Part shown: positions 37,526 to 46,845 of the stretch, piece after piece | Position numbering within the stretch: position 1 is the first letter of the stretch | Layout: each line of letters starts with the position of its first letter | Origin: Paraburkholderia haematera | GTDB lineage: Bacteria > Pseudomonadota > Gammaproteobacteria > Burkholderiales > Burkholderiaceae | Assembly (NCBI RefSeq): GCF_905220975.1 | Contig: NZ_CAJNBK010000016.1 | Span: 62,001 to 126,000 of the forward strand | Direction of reading: 5' to 3' | Length of the DNA stretch: 64,000 nucleotides | The notes under the pieces: generated by a model | What the model saw: only the letters and a program-made list of their open reading frames with translations | What the model was told of the DNA's origin: nothing | The model's database searches: none | Program-made: the position numbers and the translations under genes

Positions 37526-38023
37526 TTATTGCGTTTTCCAGTAGAACGCCGCCTTGGCGGTGCCCTTGGCCGGGATCGTCACCGGCCTGGTCTGGTCGCT
37601 ATCCTTGTACTGCGCATGCACGGTGTAGCGGCCGGGGCGCAGCCTGACCAGCATATACGGGCCGCGCGAGGTGGCACTCAGCACATCGTCGTTGTGCGCG
37701 TCGACGATTCGCACATGGACGTCGGCGAGAAAGTCGGAGCCGGGGCCGGTGAAGCGCAGCGACAGCGGCCACTCGCTTTGCGCGTGTTGCAGCGCCGTCG
37801 ATTCGTCGATACCGACGCCGCCCGACACGAACGAGACGTCGCCCTTTTGCTGGATTTGCGGCAGACCGCCGCCGTTCGCGTTGCCTGCGCTGGTGTTGTC
37901 CGCGGTCGTACCGCCCGCTACCTCGCTCGCCTGCTGTGCATAAGCGCCGCCCGCCAGACCGAGCGTGAGCGCTGCGCATACCGCGGCGGCTACGATCCTT
38001 CGCTGCTTGCGTTGGGTTTTCAT
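37526..38023 (-). CDS. Exported protein of unknown function, carboxypeptidase-regulatory-like fold
   Basis: A 165-residue protein from the ATG at 38021-38023 with a clear AAGGAGCG ribosome site; the open frame upstream is not translated. Residues 1-29 are a signal peptide (VCAALTLGLAGGAYA), followed by an Asn/Gly/Thr-rich linker. The rest looks like a beta-sandwich: VHVRIVDAHNDDVLSATSRG, then PYMLVRLRPGRYTVHAQYKD, resembling carboxypeptidase regulatory or transthyretin-like domains. I do not recognise a specific family. The location is probably periplasmic. It is a single-gene transcript between the HtrA gene and the DUF427 terminator. Confidence 0.8.
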   Translation of the reverse strand: MKTQRKQRRIVAAAVCAALTLGLAGGAYAQQASEVAGGTTADNTSAGNANGGGLPQIQQKGDVSFVSGGVGIDESTALQHAQSEWPLSLRFTGPGSDFLADVHVRIVDAHNDDVLSATSRGPYMLVRLRPGRYTVHAQYKDSDQTRPVTIPAKGTAKAAFYWKTQ

Positions 38024-38259
38024 CGGTTCGCTCCTTCCAAAAGTCCTTGGCGTCCGGAAGCCCTTGATGGGTCCCCGACCAAAGTAGACGCAACCTGCGT
38101 GCCAAGCCCGGTTTGCGTCGTCTGGAAATCGCTGCTGCGCCACGTCACGCGGCGCAGAGCGCCCTTCTTGACGGCTGTGGAATCGGGAAAAAATTGCCGG
38201 TCCGTCGGCAGCAAGTACAAGGGACCGGCAAGCATGACTTCGATTAATTCAATTCCCGG

Positions 38260-39777
38260 TTAGCCGAGATCGACCGGCACGAAAATCTGCGCGTTATCGC
38301 GCTGGATCAGCAACGCGATGCTATTGCCCGCGCCAGCGATCATCTGCTTCAACTGATCGACGCTCGTGACCGGCCGGCCGTTGACCGCGAGGATCACGTC
38401 GCCCGGCTGGATGCCGGCGCTTTCAGCCGCGCCGCCCGATTGCTGCACCAACAGACCGTGCGACACCGACGCCCCGCTCTTCTCTTCCGGCGTCAGCGGC
38501 CGCACTGCCACGCCGAGACGGCCTTGCAACTGCGCCGGCTGATCCGCCTTGTCCGAGGCCGCCTTCGCATCCGACAACGAACCGATCGTCACCTTCAGGT
38601 CCTTGGTGGCCTTGTCACGCCACACCTGCACAGTGGCCGGGCTGCCCGGCGCCAGACCGGCAACCTGCGACGGCAGATCCGACGAGTCGCCAACCGACAC
38701 GCCATTCACCGACAGAATCACGTCGCCCGGTTGCAGACCGCCCTTGGCCGCCGGGCCGCCCGGATCGACCGAGCTGACGAGCGCGCCTTGCGGCTTCTGC
38801 ATGCCGAACGAATCGGCCAGCGTCTGGTTCATGCCCTGCACCGCGACGCCGAGACGCCCGCGGCTCACATGGCCGGTCTTGACGATGTCGTCCTTGACCT
38901 TGATTGCTTCATTGATCGGGATCGCGAACGAAAGGCCCTGGAAGCCGCCCGTCTGCGAATAGATCATCGAGTTGATGCCGATCACTTCGCCTTGCAGATT
39001 GAACAGCGGGCCGCCCGAATTACCCGGATTCACCGGCACGTCGGTCTGGATGAACGGCGTGTAGTTTTCGTTCGGCAGCGAGCGCGACTTCGCGCTGATG
39101 ATGCCCGAGGTCACCGTGTTGTCGAAACCGTAAGGCGAGCCGATCGCGACCACCCATTGGCCGACCTTGCTCTGACGCGGGTCGCCGATCTTCACCGTCG
39201 GCAGATTGCTCGCGTCGATCTTCAGCACGGCGACGTCGGACTGCTTGTCTGCGCCGACCACTTTCGCCCTGAATTCACGTTTGTCGGTCAGCTTCACGGT
39301 GACGACGTTCGCGCCGTCCACCACGTGGGCGTTGGTCAGGATGTAGCCGTCGCTGCTGACGATGAACCCTGACCCGAGGCTCGCGCTCGGCTGATCGGGC
39401 GCATCGCCGCCGTCGCCGCCTTGCATGCCCGGCATGCCGCCGAAGAAGTGCTTGTAGAACTGATAGAAGGGATCGCTTGGATCGATCGGCAACTGGTTGC
39501 CGCCGACGCCGCCATTGCCGCCGTTGCCGCGCAAGGCCGCCTGCTTGACCACATGCTTCGCGCTGATGTTGACGACGGCCGGGCCGTAGGTTTCAACGAG
39601 GCCCGAGAAATCGGGAATACCGGTTTTCGCCGCGGCTTCGGCAGGCATCATCGCGGCCTGCGCCGGCGTGATCACCTGGGGCGCGGGCACGTCGCGATGC
39701 CCCGCCACGTAGCCGGCGGAGAGCGCCACGGCGACAGCCACTGCAACAGCGCTGCGGGACAAGGTTTTCGCGTTCAT
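38260..39777 (-). CDS. Periplasmic HtrA-type serine protease/chaperone (DegP/MucD family)
   Basis: A 505-residue protease. The start at 39775-39777 has CAGGAG upstream and gives a signal peptide (residues 1-26). The catalytic triad is His151 (TNAHVV), Asp181 (SDVAVLKID) and Ser254 (GNSGGP). A Gly/Asn-rich loop at 84-95 and a GMQGGDGGDAPD loop precede the protease core. Two PDZ domains occupy about 300-395 and 410-505. It degrades or refolds damaged envelope proteins. It lies 168 bp after a two-component kinase gene, and that gap contains six CTTAAG-like boxes, suggesting control by the adjacent response regulator. Confidence 0.95.
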   Translation of the reverse strand: MNAKTLSRSAVAVAVAVALSAGYVAGHRDVPAPQVITPAQAAMMPAEAAAKTGIPDFSGLVETYGPAVVNISAKHVVKQAALRGNGGNGGVGGNQLPIDPSDPFYQFYKHFFGGMPGMQGGDGGDAPDQPSASLGSGFIVSSDGYILTNAHVVDGANVVTVKLTDKREFRAKVVGADKQSDVAVLKIDASNLPTVKIGDPRQSKVGQWVVAIGSPYGFDNTVTSGIISAKSRSLPNENYTPFIQTDVPVNPGNSGGPLFNLQGEVIGINSMIYSQTGGFQGLSFAIPINEAIKVKDDIVKTGHVSRGRLGVAVQGMNQTLADSFGMQKPQGALVSSVDPGGPAAKGGLQPGDVILSVNGVSVGDSSDLPSQVAGLAPGSPATVQVWRDKATKDLKVTIGSLSDAKAASDKADQPAQLQGRLGVAVRPLTPEEKSGASVSHGLLVQQSGGAAESAGIQPGDVILAVNGRPVTSVDQLKQMIAGAGNSIALLIQRDNAQIFVPVDLG

Positions 39778-39836
39778 CGTGTACTCCTGACTGGCAGAAA
39801 GAGGCTCTGGAATGAGATGAAGCGTACGTGGCATCG

Positions 39837-39907
39837 CTTAAAAGAGTCTTAAGCAGCGCCAGATCGTCTCAAGCCCGCTCTTAAGGCTCGTTTAAGCCTT
39901 GCTTAAA
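39837..39907 (-). promoter_or_regulatory. Array of six CTTAAG-like hexamers upstream of the HtrA gene
   Basis: Between the kinase stop and the HtrA start, hexamers of CTTAAG type occur at 39837, 39848, 39868, 39880, 39891 and 39902 (+ strand starts). Three successive spacings are exactly 11 bp and one is 12 bp, so they face one side of the helix. The pattern hexamer-N5-hexamer is that of PmrA and QseB boxes. The array lies 60-130 bp before the protease start codon, a natural activator position. No such boxes occur upstream of the response-regulator gene at 41915-42060. Confidence 0.7.
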
Positions 39908-39945
39908 CCACGTTCGAACCACTTTGCGAACAGAAAGCCTCACAT

Positions 39946-41247
39946 TCAGAAGCGCACTTCGACCTGCAAACCACCCGCCGGCGATTCGTCGAGCCTCACC
40001 GCCGCATGGTGCTGCGTAGCAATGCGGCGCACGATCGCGAGGCCGAGACCGCTGCCCGCCACGTCGGTGCGCACGCGGTTCGCGCTGGCGCCGGCGCGGT
40101 AGAAGCGATCGAATACGCGCTCGCGTTCCGCCGGTTCGATGCCCGGCCCGCTATCGGCAATCCGCACCACCGGATGCCCTTCTTCGACATGCAGACCGAC
40201 GTCGACGCGGCCGCCGCGCGGCGTGTACTTGGTTGCGTTATCAACGAGGTTGTTGAACATGACACGCAGCGCGTCGGCGTCGCCGGTCACCGTGGCAGGT
40301 TCACTCGCCTCGATGCCGAGATCGACACCGCGATTCTGCGCAAGCGGCGAGTAGGCCACCACGCAGTCCTGCAACAGCTCGCGCAAATCGATCGCCTTGG
40401 TGGCGGCGAGACCGTCCGGCTCCGATCGTGCGAGCGCCAGCAATTGCTCGGCAAGACGCGTGGCGCGCGTGACGCCCGCCTGCAGATCGACCAGCGCTTC
40501 GCCGCGCGCGGCGTCGTCTTTCGCGCGTGCCACCAGTTGCGATTGGATCTGCACGGCGGCGAGCGGCGTGCGCAGTTCGTGCGCGGCATCGGCGACGAAT
40601 GCTTTCTGGATATCGAGCGCCGTGGCCAGCCGTTCGAGCAAGCCGTTCAGCGCGCGCACGAGCGGCTGCACTTCGAGCGGCAGACGCTGATCGGGCAAGG
40701 GATCGAGCGCCTCGGGGTGACGCGCGTCGAGTGCGCTGGTCACGCGCCGCAGCGGCCGCAGGCCGCGCCCGACGACGACCCAGACCGCCACGCCCAATAG
40801 CGGCAGCAGAACGATCAACGGCCACAGGGTCCGCAATGCGACATTTGCCGCGAGCCGGTTGCGCACCGAAACCGGTTGCGCCAGTTGCACGACGTTATCG
40901 CCGACGATCGCACCGTACACGCGCCAGTCGCCGCGCTCCGTATGCTCGGTCGAAAAGCCGAGTTCGGCACGCGGCGCAAGCGGCGCACGCGGCCGCGAGT
41001 AGTACATCAGCACGCCGTTGCGATTCCAGATTTGCAGCACGATGCCTTCGTCGCCGGTGTCGCGCGAACCGAGCACCTGCGAGAACGGTTCCGACGGCAG
41101 TGCCGCGGCGATCTGCTCCAACTGGTAATCGAACAGTTCGTTGGCTTCGGCTAGCGCCTGCCGGTAGATCAGCCAACCCGCAATGCCCACGCCGAGCAAC
41201 ACCAGCGCCAGCAGCCAGAACAGCAATTGACGGCGAATCGAACGCAT
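39946..41247 (-). CDS. Sensor histidine kinase, QseC/PmrB-like
   Basis: A 433-residue membrane kinase with two membrane helices (about 8-30 and 140-160) around a 110-residue periplasmic sensor domain that resembles the 2CSK-N domain of QseC/TctE kinases. A HAMP-like linker leads to the H-box AFVADAAHELRTPL (His223). The ATPase domain has the N-box FNNLVDNATKYT, and glycine boxes GPGIEP and GSGLGLAIVRRIA. The start is 4 bp after the regulator stop. It phosphorylates the response regulator; the signal is unknown. Confidence 0.92.
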   Translation of the reverse strand: MRSIRRQLLFWLLALVLLGVGIAGWLIYRQALAEANELFDYQLEQIAAALPSEPFSQVLGSRDTGDEGIVLQIWNRNGVLMYYSRPRAPLAPRAELGFSTEHTERGDWRVYGAIVGDNVVQLAQPVSVRNRLAANVALRTLWPLIVLLPLLGVAVWVVVGRGLRPLRRVTSALDARHPEALDPLPDQRLPLEVQPLVRALNGLLERLATALDIQKAFVADAAHELRTPLAAVQIQSQLVARAKDDAARGEALVDLQAGVTRATRLAEQLLALARSEPDGLAATKAIDLRELLQDCVVAYSPLAQNRGVDLGIEASEPATVTGDADALRVMFNNLVDNATKYTPRGGRVDVGLHVEEGHPVVRIADSGPGIEPAERERVFDRFYRAGASANRVRTDVAGSGLGLAIVRRIATQHHAAVRLDESPAGGLQVEVRF

Positions 41248-41251
41248 CGGC

Positions 41252-41914
41252 TCAGGCTTCCTTGGCGATCATGTAGCCGAGGCCGCGCACGTTGCGGATG
41301 AGGTCCGCACCGAGCTTCTTGCGTAGCGCGTGAATGTAGACCTCGACGGTATTGCTGCCGATCTCCTCGCCCCAGCCATACATTTTTTCTTCGAGCTGGC
41401 TCTTCGAGAGCACCGCGCCGGGCCGGGCGATCAACGCTTCGAGCAGCGCGAATTCACGCGCCGACAACGCGACCGGCGCGCCGTCGAGCGTGACCTGATG
41501 CGACGCGGGGTCGAGCGTCAGGTTACCGTGGCGGATCGTCGAATCGCTGCGGCCCGATTGGCGGCGGATCAGCGCGCGCATGCGGGCGCCGAGTTCGTCG
41601 AGATCGAAAGGTTTGACGAGGTAATCGTCGGCGCCGGCGTCGAGGCCTTTGACGCGATCGGCGACCGCATCGCGCGCGGTGAGGATCAGCACCGGCGTGG
41701 CGTGGCCTTTGGCGCGCAAGGTGCGCAGCACGTCGAGTCCATCGCGTTTGGGCAGGCCAAGATCGAGCAACACCAGATCGTAAGGTTGGCTGGTCGCCGC
41801 GCTGAGTGCTGCTTCGCCGTCTTCCACCCAGTCGACCGCGAAGCCTTCACCGCGTAGCGCCTTGCGCACGCCTTCGGCGATCATCCGGTCGTCTTCGACT
41901 AGCAATATGCGCAT
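41252..41914 (-). CDS. OmpR-family response regulator, QseB/PmrA-like
   Basis: A 220-residue regulator. The receiver domain has MRILLVEDDRMIAEGVRKAL, the phosphoacceptor Asp51 (VLLDLGLPKRDG), and ADDYLVKPFDLDEL. The C-terminal winged helix (SKSQLEEKMYGWGEEIGSNT, then VEVYIHALRKKLGADLIRNV) matches QseB/PmrA/TctD regulators. It is the first gene of the two-component operon. Likely targets include the HtrA gene downstream, whose leader has matching CTTAAG-type direct repeats. Confidence 0.93.
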   Translation of the reverse strand: MRILLVEDDRMIAEGVRKALRGEGFAVDWVEDGEAALSAATSQPYDLVLLDLGLPKRDGLDVLRTLRAKGHATPVLILTARDAVADRVKGLDAGADDYLVKPFDLDELGARMRALIRRQSGRSDSTIRHGNLTLDPASHQVTLDGAPVALSAREFALLEALIARPGAVLSKSQLEEKMYGWGEEIGSNTVEVYIHALRKKLGADLIRNVRGLGYMIAKEA

Positions 41915-42130
41915 GGTTGGTACGGTCCCGAAACATTTGATGATGCCGCATTCTAGCGCCCGGCCCCGGCGTGCGCGACGCGCGACGCTTTTTCACCGCA
42001 GCTTCGCGGCATGTCTCTACAATGAGCGCTTTGCGTCGCGTGGCGGTTTTCCGCGCGTTACGCGATGCTTCTCCACACTCTGAATTGCCGCGCGTCACCG
42101 CGCCCCGAAATCTTGCTTCCTCGCCTGTCC

Positions 42131-43792
42131 ATGACGCACGCTTTTTCCCCTGCTTTTTTCCCTTCTCTCGCACGCCGTGTCGCGCTGCGGCCACTCTCCT
42201 CCGCTTGCGTCGACACCCAGCCTCGCCGGTTCGCGTCGCGTGCGGCGGCATGGCTGCTCGCCTGCGCCGCGCTCGGCTGCGGCGCAGCGCTGCCGCTTGC
42301 CGCGCAGGCGCGCGTCAAGACCACGCATCCGAGCGTCAACGTCACCACCGTGCTGCCGCAGACGGTCATGACCGGCCTGCAGCGCGCGCACGTGCCTTTG
42401 TCGTCGATCAGCGTGGTGGTCGAAAAAGTCGGCGACCGCACGCCGATCCTCGCGCTGAACGCCGGCAAGCCGATGATGCCCGCCTCGACGATGAAGCTCG
42501 TCACCACCTACTCCGGCCTGTCGATCCTCGGCCCGGACTACCGCTGGCGCACGAGCGCCTACGCGGACGGCACGGTCGATGCCAACGGCGTACTGCATGG
42601 CAATCTTTACATTCAGGGCACGGGCGACCCGAAACTCGTGCCTGAAGAGTTGATCGACCTCGTGCAGAAGATCCACAAGGCCGGGATCAACGGCATCGAC
42701 GGCGCGCTGGTGCTCGACAAGCGCTACTTCGACACCTCCACGCGCGATCTGCCGCCGTTCGACGACGACACGACCGCACCGTACAACGTCGGCCCCGATC
42801 CGCTGCTGTATGCATTCAAATCGCTGTCGTTCACGCTGACGCCTTCCCCGGATGGCAGCGTCGCAATCGACGTGCTGCCCGCGCTCTCGCAGCTAAAGAT
42901 CGACAATCAGATGCACGCAGTGAATGGCCCGTGCCGCGGCGACGCCGCCGCCGTCTCGCCCACCGTGACGCCTCAACCCAACGGCACCGTGGTCGCGTCG
43001 TTCGACGGCGACTACTCGGTGCGCTGCGGCCCGCGCACGACCAACGTCGCGGTGCTCGACCACACCGCGTTCTTCGCGGGCGGCTTTCTCGCGCTGTGGC
43101 AGCAAACCGGCGGCACCTTCAGCGGCGCGACCCGCGAAGGCGCGGTGCCGGTCGGCGCGCGCCTCGTCGCCACGCACCAGGGGCCGATGCTCGCCGACAT
43201 CGTTCGCGACATCAACAAGTTCAGCAACAACACGATGGCGCGCAACCTGTTTCTGACGATCGGCGCGATGGAAGAAAAGCCGCCCGCCACGCCCGCGAAA
43301 TCGGCACGCGCCATCGAGTCGTTCCTGCGCCGCGACAGCGTCGACATGCAATACCTGACGCTCGACAACGGCTCGGGTCTGTCGCGCGACGAGCACGTTA
43401 CCGCGCTCTCGCTCGCCGATCTGCTGCAGCGGGCCAATGCGAGCCCGGTCGCCCAGGTGTTCGTGGAGTCGCTGCCGATTGCGGGCGTCGACGGCACGAT
43501 GCGCAACCGTTTGACCAACCAGGGCGCGGGCGGCAACGCGCATATCAAGACCGGCACCCTGCGCGATGTGCGCGCGATCGCCGGTTATGTGGCCTCGGCC
43601 GATGGCAACAGCTACGTGGTGGTTAGCCTGATCAACGACCCGCACTCAGAGGCCGCGCGCGCCGCGCACGACGCCTTGCTCGAATGGGTCTACCAGGGAC
43701 CGTCCCAGGGATTCCGGAAAGTCTCCGCCCCCGTCGCCGAAGCGCGCAGCAGCAAGCCCAGGAAAAACCCGCACAAGCGCGGCGCCCATTGA
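42131..43792 (+). CDS. dacB: D-alanyl-D-alanine carboxypeptidase/endopeptidase, PBP4 (DacB) type
   Basis: A peptidase-S13 protein, 553 residues from the ATG at 42131; an in-frame start at 42065 is an alternative. An N-terminal hydrophobic export segment (about 37-60, AAWLLACAALGCGAALPLAA) follows an Arg-rich stretch. Active-site motifs are SxxK as PASTMKLV (Ser119, Lys122), SxN as KFSNNTMARN, and KTG as HIKTGTLRDV. It trims or cleaves peptidoglycan cross-links in the periplasm. The C-terminus is Lys/Arg-rich. It is divergent from the response-regulator gene, 216 bp away. Confidence 0.92.
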   Translation: MTHAFSPAFFPSLARRVALRPLSSACVDTQPRRFASRAAAWLLACAALGCGAALPLAAQARVKTTHPSVNVTTVLPQTVMTGLQRAHVPLSSISVVVEKVGDRTPILALNAGKPMMPASTMKLVTTYSGLSILGPDYRWRTSAYADGTVDANGVLHGNLYIQGTGDPKLVPEELIDLVQKIHKAGINGIDGALVLDKRYFDTSTRDLPPFDDDTTAPYNVGPDPLLYAFKSLSFTLTPSPDGSVAIDVLPALSQLKIDNQMHAVNGPCRGDAAAVSPTVTPQPNGTVVASFDGDYSVRCGPRTTNVAVLDHTAFFAGGFLALWQQTGGTFSGATREGAVPVGARLVATHQGPMLADIVRDINKFSNNTMARNLFLTIGAMEEKPPATPAKSARAIESFLRRDSVDMQYLTLDNGSGLSRDEHVTALSLADLLQRANASPVAQVFVESLPIAGVDGTMRNRLTNQGAGGNAHIKTGTLRDVRAIAGYVASADGNSYVVVSLINDPHSEAARAAHDALLEWVYQGPSQGFRKVSAPVAEARSSKPRKNPHKRGAH

Positions 43793-43987
43793 GGATTCCT
43801 TCTATAGAACCCGCGCGCCGCAACGCGCCCAAGCGTGTACGCTGTCGGGCAGTGTTTGAGGCGCGCGTGAAACGTAACGCGTAGCGCACGAGCCGCGCAC
43901 CCGTTACGGTCACGTGGCCTGATCAAACGAAAACGACAACGTCCGCTGCCTCAAGCGCAGCGGCCAGGGACCACGGAGGAAGACACA

Positions 43988-44938
43988 ATGCAATTCGATG
44001 CCGAATTGCTGCTGCTCGCCATGGCGCCAGTCTTTCTCGCATGCATTGGCTGGGAGGCGTGGCACCTGCGGCGCACGCGCCCCGGCGCACAGCTTTATAG
44101 CTGGCGCGACACGTTCTGCAACGCCGGGCTCGCGCTGATGCAGCAAGCCGCCGACAAGCTCGCGTGGCTTGCGATCATCCCCGTCTATGCTTTTTTCTAC
44201 GATCACTATCGCGTCACCACGTGGCCGGCGACCTGGGTGTCGTTCGTCGTGCTGTTCGTCGCGCAAGATCTGCTCTATTACGGGTTTCACCGCTGCAGCC
44301 ATCGCGTGCGCTGGCTGTGGGCCGCGCATGTCGTGCATCACTCGTCGGAGCGGATGAATTTTTCGACTGCGTTTCGCCAGAGCCTGATGTATCCGGTTGC
44401 CGGCATGTGGGTGTTCTGGATTCCGCTCGCCGTGCTCGGCTTTCCGCCGAAGCAGATCGTCGCCATCGTGCTGATCAACCTCGGCTTTCAGTTTTTCGTG
44501 CACACCCAGGCGATCGGCAAGCTCGGCTGGCTCGAATACGTGTTCAACACGCCTTCGATTCACCGCGTGCATCACGCGCGCAACGATCGCTACATCGACC
44601 GCAACTATGCCGGCGTGCTGGTGGTCTGGGATCGCCTGTTCGGCAGCTTTGTCGAGGAAGATCCGCACGACGCGCCGGTGTACGGCATCGTCGAACCACT
44701 CCACACCTATAACCCGCTGAAGGCGACGTTTCATGAATGGGGGTCGATGGCGGCCGATTTCGTGAGCGTGCGAGGCTGGCGCAACAAGTTGCGCGCGCTA
44801 TTCGCGCCGCCCGCGTGGGCCACCGATTTTCATGCGCGCCGCGCCGCCGGTACGAATGCCCGAATCGCGGCATCCGGAGTCGATACGGGCATTGAGGAAA
44901 ACCATACGGCCGCGTTTCAAACACCGCGCAGGCCGTAG
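43988..44938 (+). CDS. Sterol desaturase/fatty acid hydroxylase family membrane protein
   Basis: A 316-residue membrane di-iron protein. The histidine boxes are GFHRCSHR, HVVHHSSERMN and RVHHARNDRYIDRNYAG, spread among four to five hydrophobic segments in the normal order. A GGAGGAAG ribosome site precedes the ATG. Bacterial members hydroxylate or desaturate lipids (alkylglycerol monooxygenase-like, C-5 sterol desaturase-like), but the substrate here is unknown. It stands alone, followed by the GDSL lipoprotein gene 95 bp later. Confidence 0.9.
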   Translation: MQFDAELLLLAMAPVFLACIGWEAWHLRRTRPGAQLYSWRDTFCNAGLALMQQAADKLAWLAIIPVYAFFYDHYRVTTWPATWVSFVVLFVAQDLLYYGFHRCSHRVRWLWAAHVVHHSSERMNFSTAFRQSLMYPVAGMWVFWIPLAVLGFPPKQIVAIVLINLGFQFFVHTQAIGKLGWLEYVFNTPSIHRVHHARNDRYIDRNYAGVLVVWDRLFGSFVEEDPHDAPVYGIVEPLHTYNPLKATFHEWGSMAADFVSVRGWRNKLRALFAPPAWATDFHARRAAGTNARIAASGVDTGIEENHTAAFQTPRRP

Positions 44939-45032
44939 AAGATTCTGTAAGCTGTCGTCACGCCGCCGACGCGGTGGGCGCTGCCTGCAACACATGGCGC
45001 AAGGGCCACACATACGAGGAGATGCAGTCAAC

Positions 45033-46280
45033 ATGAATCAAACAACATCGAAGAAGCGCAATTTCATCCGCGTCACGCAGATCGCCGTTGCCAGTGCCGC
45101 GTTTGCGCTGCTCGCGGCTTGCGGCGGCGGCAGCGATAACAACTCGAGCAGCAGCACGCCGGCGGGCGGCGTGAAATTGCAGGTCGTGTCGTTCGGCGAC
45201 AGCCTCTCGGACGTCGGCACGTATTCGCCGGTGATCCAGTCGAGCTTCGGCGGTGGCCGCTTCACGACCAACCCGGGCGAAGTGTGGACCCAGAAGGTTG
45301 CGGAGTACTACGGCGGCACGTTGAGCGCCGCGTATCTGGGCGGCTTCGGTCAACCGCTGGTTGCAACGGGCGGATTTGGCTACGCGCAAGGCGGCTCGGA
45401 CGTCGTCAACGCCCAGGGCGAAGGTTGGGCACCGAACAACGCGGCGGCTACGACTGTGCCGGTGGTGACCCAGGTGGCAAACTACCTGGGCGCGCATACG
45501 AGCTTCAACGCGAACCAGCTCGTGCTGGTGAACGGCGGCGCGAACGATATCTTCCAGTTCGCGGGGACCACCGCCAATTTGACGGCGCTCGCCACCGCGC
45601 TACAGACGCAATACCCGCTGCTCGTGCAGGCCGGCACACTGCCGAACACGCCGGCCGGCCAGGTACAGTTCATCGCCGGCTACCTGCAGAAACTGGCCAA
45701 CCCCCAGATCGCGACGGCCGCCGTCCAGCTCGCCGCGCAAGTCCAGACCATGGTCAACTCGGGTGCGACCCACGTGGTGATCTCGACGGTGCCGGACATC
45801 GGCAATACGCCGCAAGGCGTCGAAGCCAACGCAGCCTCACCTGGCGCGGCTGCGCTGCTGACGGGGATTACCGCGGCGTACAACGGTATGCTGGTTCAGA
45901 GCTTGACGTCCCTCGGCCTGCTGGGTACGGGCAAGGTCATTGTGGTCGATGCGTTCACGTGGCTGGACACCCAGTTGCCGAACTACCAGGCGCTGGGCTT
46001 CACGGTGTCCAACACTGGCACGGCGTGTAACCTGGCGTCGATGGTCGCCAACGCAACTGCTTACGCCACCGCCAATCCGAGCGCAACGAACGGGTTGACC
46101 CCGGCCCAGTACGGCTCCCAGTTCGGTTCGTCGCTGTTCTGCTCGCCGCAGACTTACACGGTGGCTGGCGCTGACCAGACTTACATGTTCGCGGACCTGG
46201 TCCACCCGAGCTCGCACTTGCACGCCTTGTTCGCGCAATTTGTTCAGCAGCAGATCGCTGCGACGGGTTTGGGGAAATAA
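45033..46280 (+). CDS. GDSL/SGNH-family esterase lipoprotein
   Basis: A 415-residue secreted hydrolase. The start at 45033 (MNQTTSKKRNFIRVTQIAVA) gives a lipoprotein signal with lipobox LLAAC (Cys30) followed by a Ser/Asn linker. SGNH block I is SFGDSLSDVGTY (Ser57), block III is VNGGANDIF, and block V is DLVHPSSHLHALFAQ with the catalytic Asp/His. Such enzymes are outer-membrane or extracellular lipases/esterases. GAGGAG lies upstream of the ATG. A T-run terminator follows. Confidence 0.92.
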   Translation: MNQTTSKKRNFIRVTQIAVASAAFALLAACGGGSDNNSSSSTPAGGVKLQVVSFGDSLSDVGTYSPVIQSSFGGGRFTTNPGEVWTQKVAEYYGGTLSAAYLGGFGQPLVATGGFGYAQGGSDVVNAQGEGWAPNNAAATTVPVVTQVANYLGAHTSFNANQLVLVNGGANDIFQFAGTTANLTALATALQTQYPLLVQAGTLPNTPAGQVQFIAGYLQKLANPQIATAAVQLAAQVQTMVNSGATHVVISTVPDIGNTPQGVEANAASPGAAALLTGITAAYNGMLVQSLTSLGLLGTGKVIVVDAFTWLDTQLPNYQALGFTVSNTGTACNLASMVANATAYATANPSATNGLTPAQYGSQFGSSLFCSPQTYTVAGADQTYMFADLVHPSSHLHALFAQFVQQQIAATGLGK

Positions 46281-46323
46281 GGTTGGGGATGCCGCTTGGC
46301 GGTGACTGATTGCGTGTTCTGCG

Positions 46324-46360
46324 AACGCCTGGCTTGTTGGTTGAGTCGGGCGTTTTTTTT
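46324..46360 (+). terminator. Rho-independent terminator of the GDSL esterase gene
   Basis: AACGCCTGGCTT starting at 46324 pairs, with G-T wobbles, with GAGTCGGGCGTT ending at 46354, and is followed by T residues to 46360. It lies 44 bp after the stop codon. Confidence 0.75.
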
Positions 46361-46395
46361 ATTGCCTTCGCGGTGCTTGGTTGTGGGCCTGTGGT

Positions 46396-46575
46396 GGTGG
46401 CCTTTCCTTGCTTTGTTAGTGGTTTATTAGCGTTGCCCCTGTGCGGGGCGGGCACCTACTTTTCTTTGCCTGCCGCAAAGAAAAGTAGGCAAAAGAAAGC
46501 GGCTCAAACCGCTAATTCTTAAGCGGGTCCCCCGGCTTGGAGGAGGCAGTGGTGCATCTGGAATCCGGGCCCTCG
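46396..46575 (+). repeat. Left arm of a long inverted-repeat intergenic element
   Basis: About 180 bp that reappear, inverted, at 46846-47024. Best-conserved parts are the outer third (CCTTTCCTTGCTTTGTTAGT to GGCGGGCACC) and the block containing AGAAAGCGGCTCA and TTCTTAAGCGGGTCCCCC. Inside lies a perfect 14-bp hairpin, CCTACTTTTCTTTG at 46455-46468 and CAAAGAAAAGTAGG at 46476-46489. The inner end, around GTGGTGCATCTGGAAT, is also shared. No transposase is present. Short open frames reading FLPTFLCGRQRKVG-like peptides across it look non-coding. Confidence 0.85.
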
Positions 46576-46845
46576 CACACTCCGCGTTAGTGACTAAGGG
46601 CTCATTAGCTCCCACTCCGCACTGCGTGCGTCGCGGATGGGTCTGCGTGGGAAACCAGGGGCTTCGGGCCTGCTCGGTGGGAGCCATCGGCTTCGCCTCG
46701 GCGTCTCGTACTGCGCTCTATCGAGGCGGTGAGCTATGCGCCGAGTGGACGGCGGCAAGAGAACGCACGAATGTTTTAGTGAAGTACGTTTCGGCGCGCG
46801 CAGCGCCGCCGGAAGTATGACTGCCTTGTCACCAGGGCCGAATGT
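46576..46845. other. Spacer between the inverted arms
   Basis: About 270 bp with no supportable gene. It contains GC-rich short inverted segments (for example GGCGCGCGCAGCGCCG around 46795-46810) and no recognisable transposase fragment, attachment site or tRNA. Confidence 0.5.
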
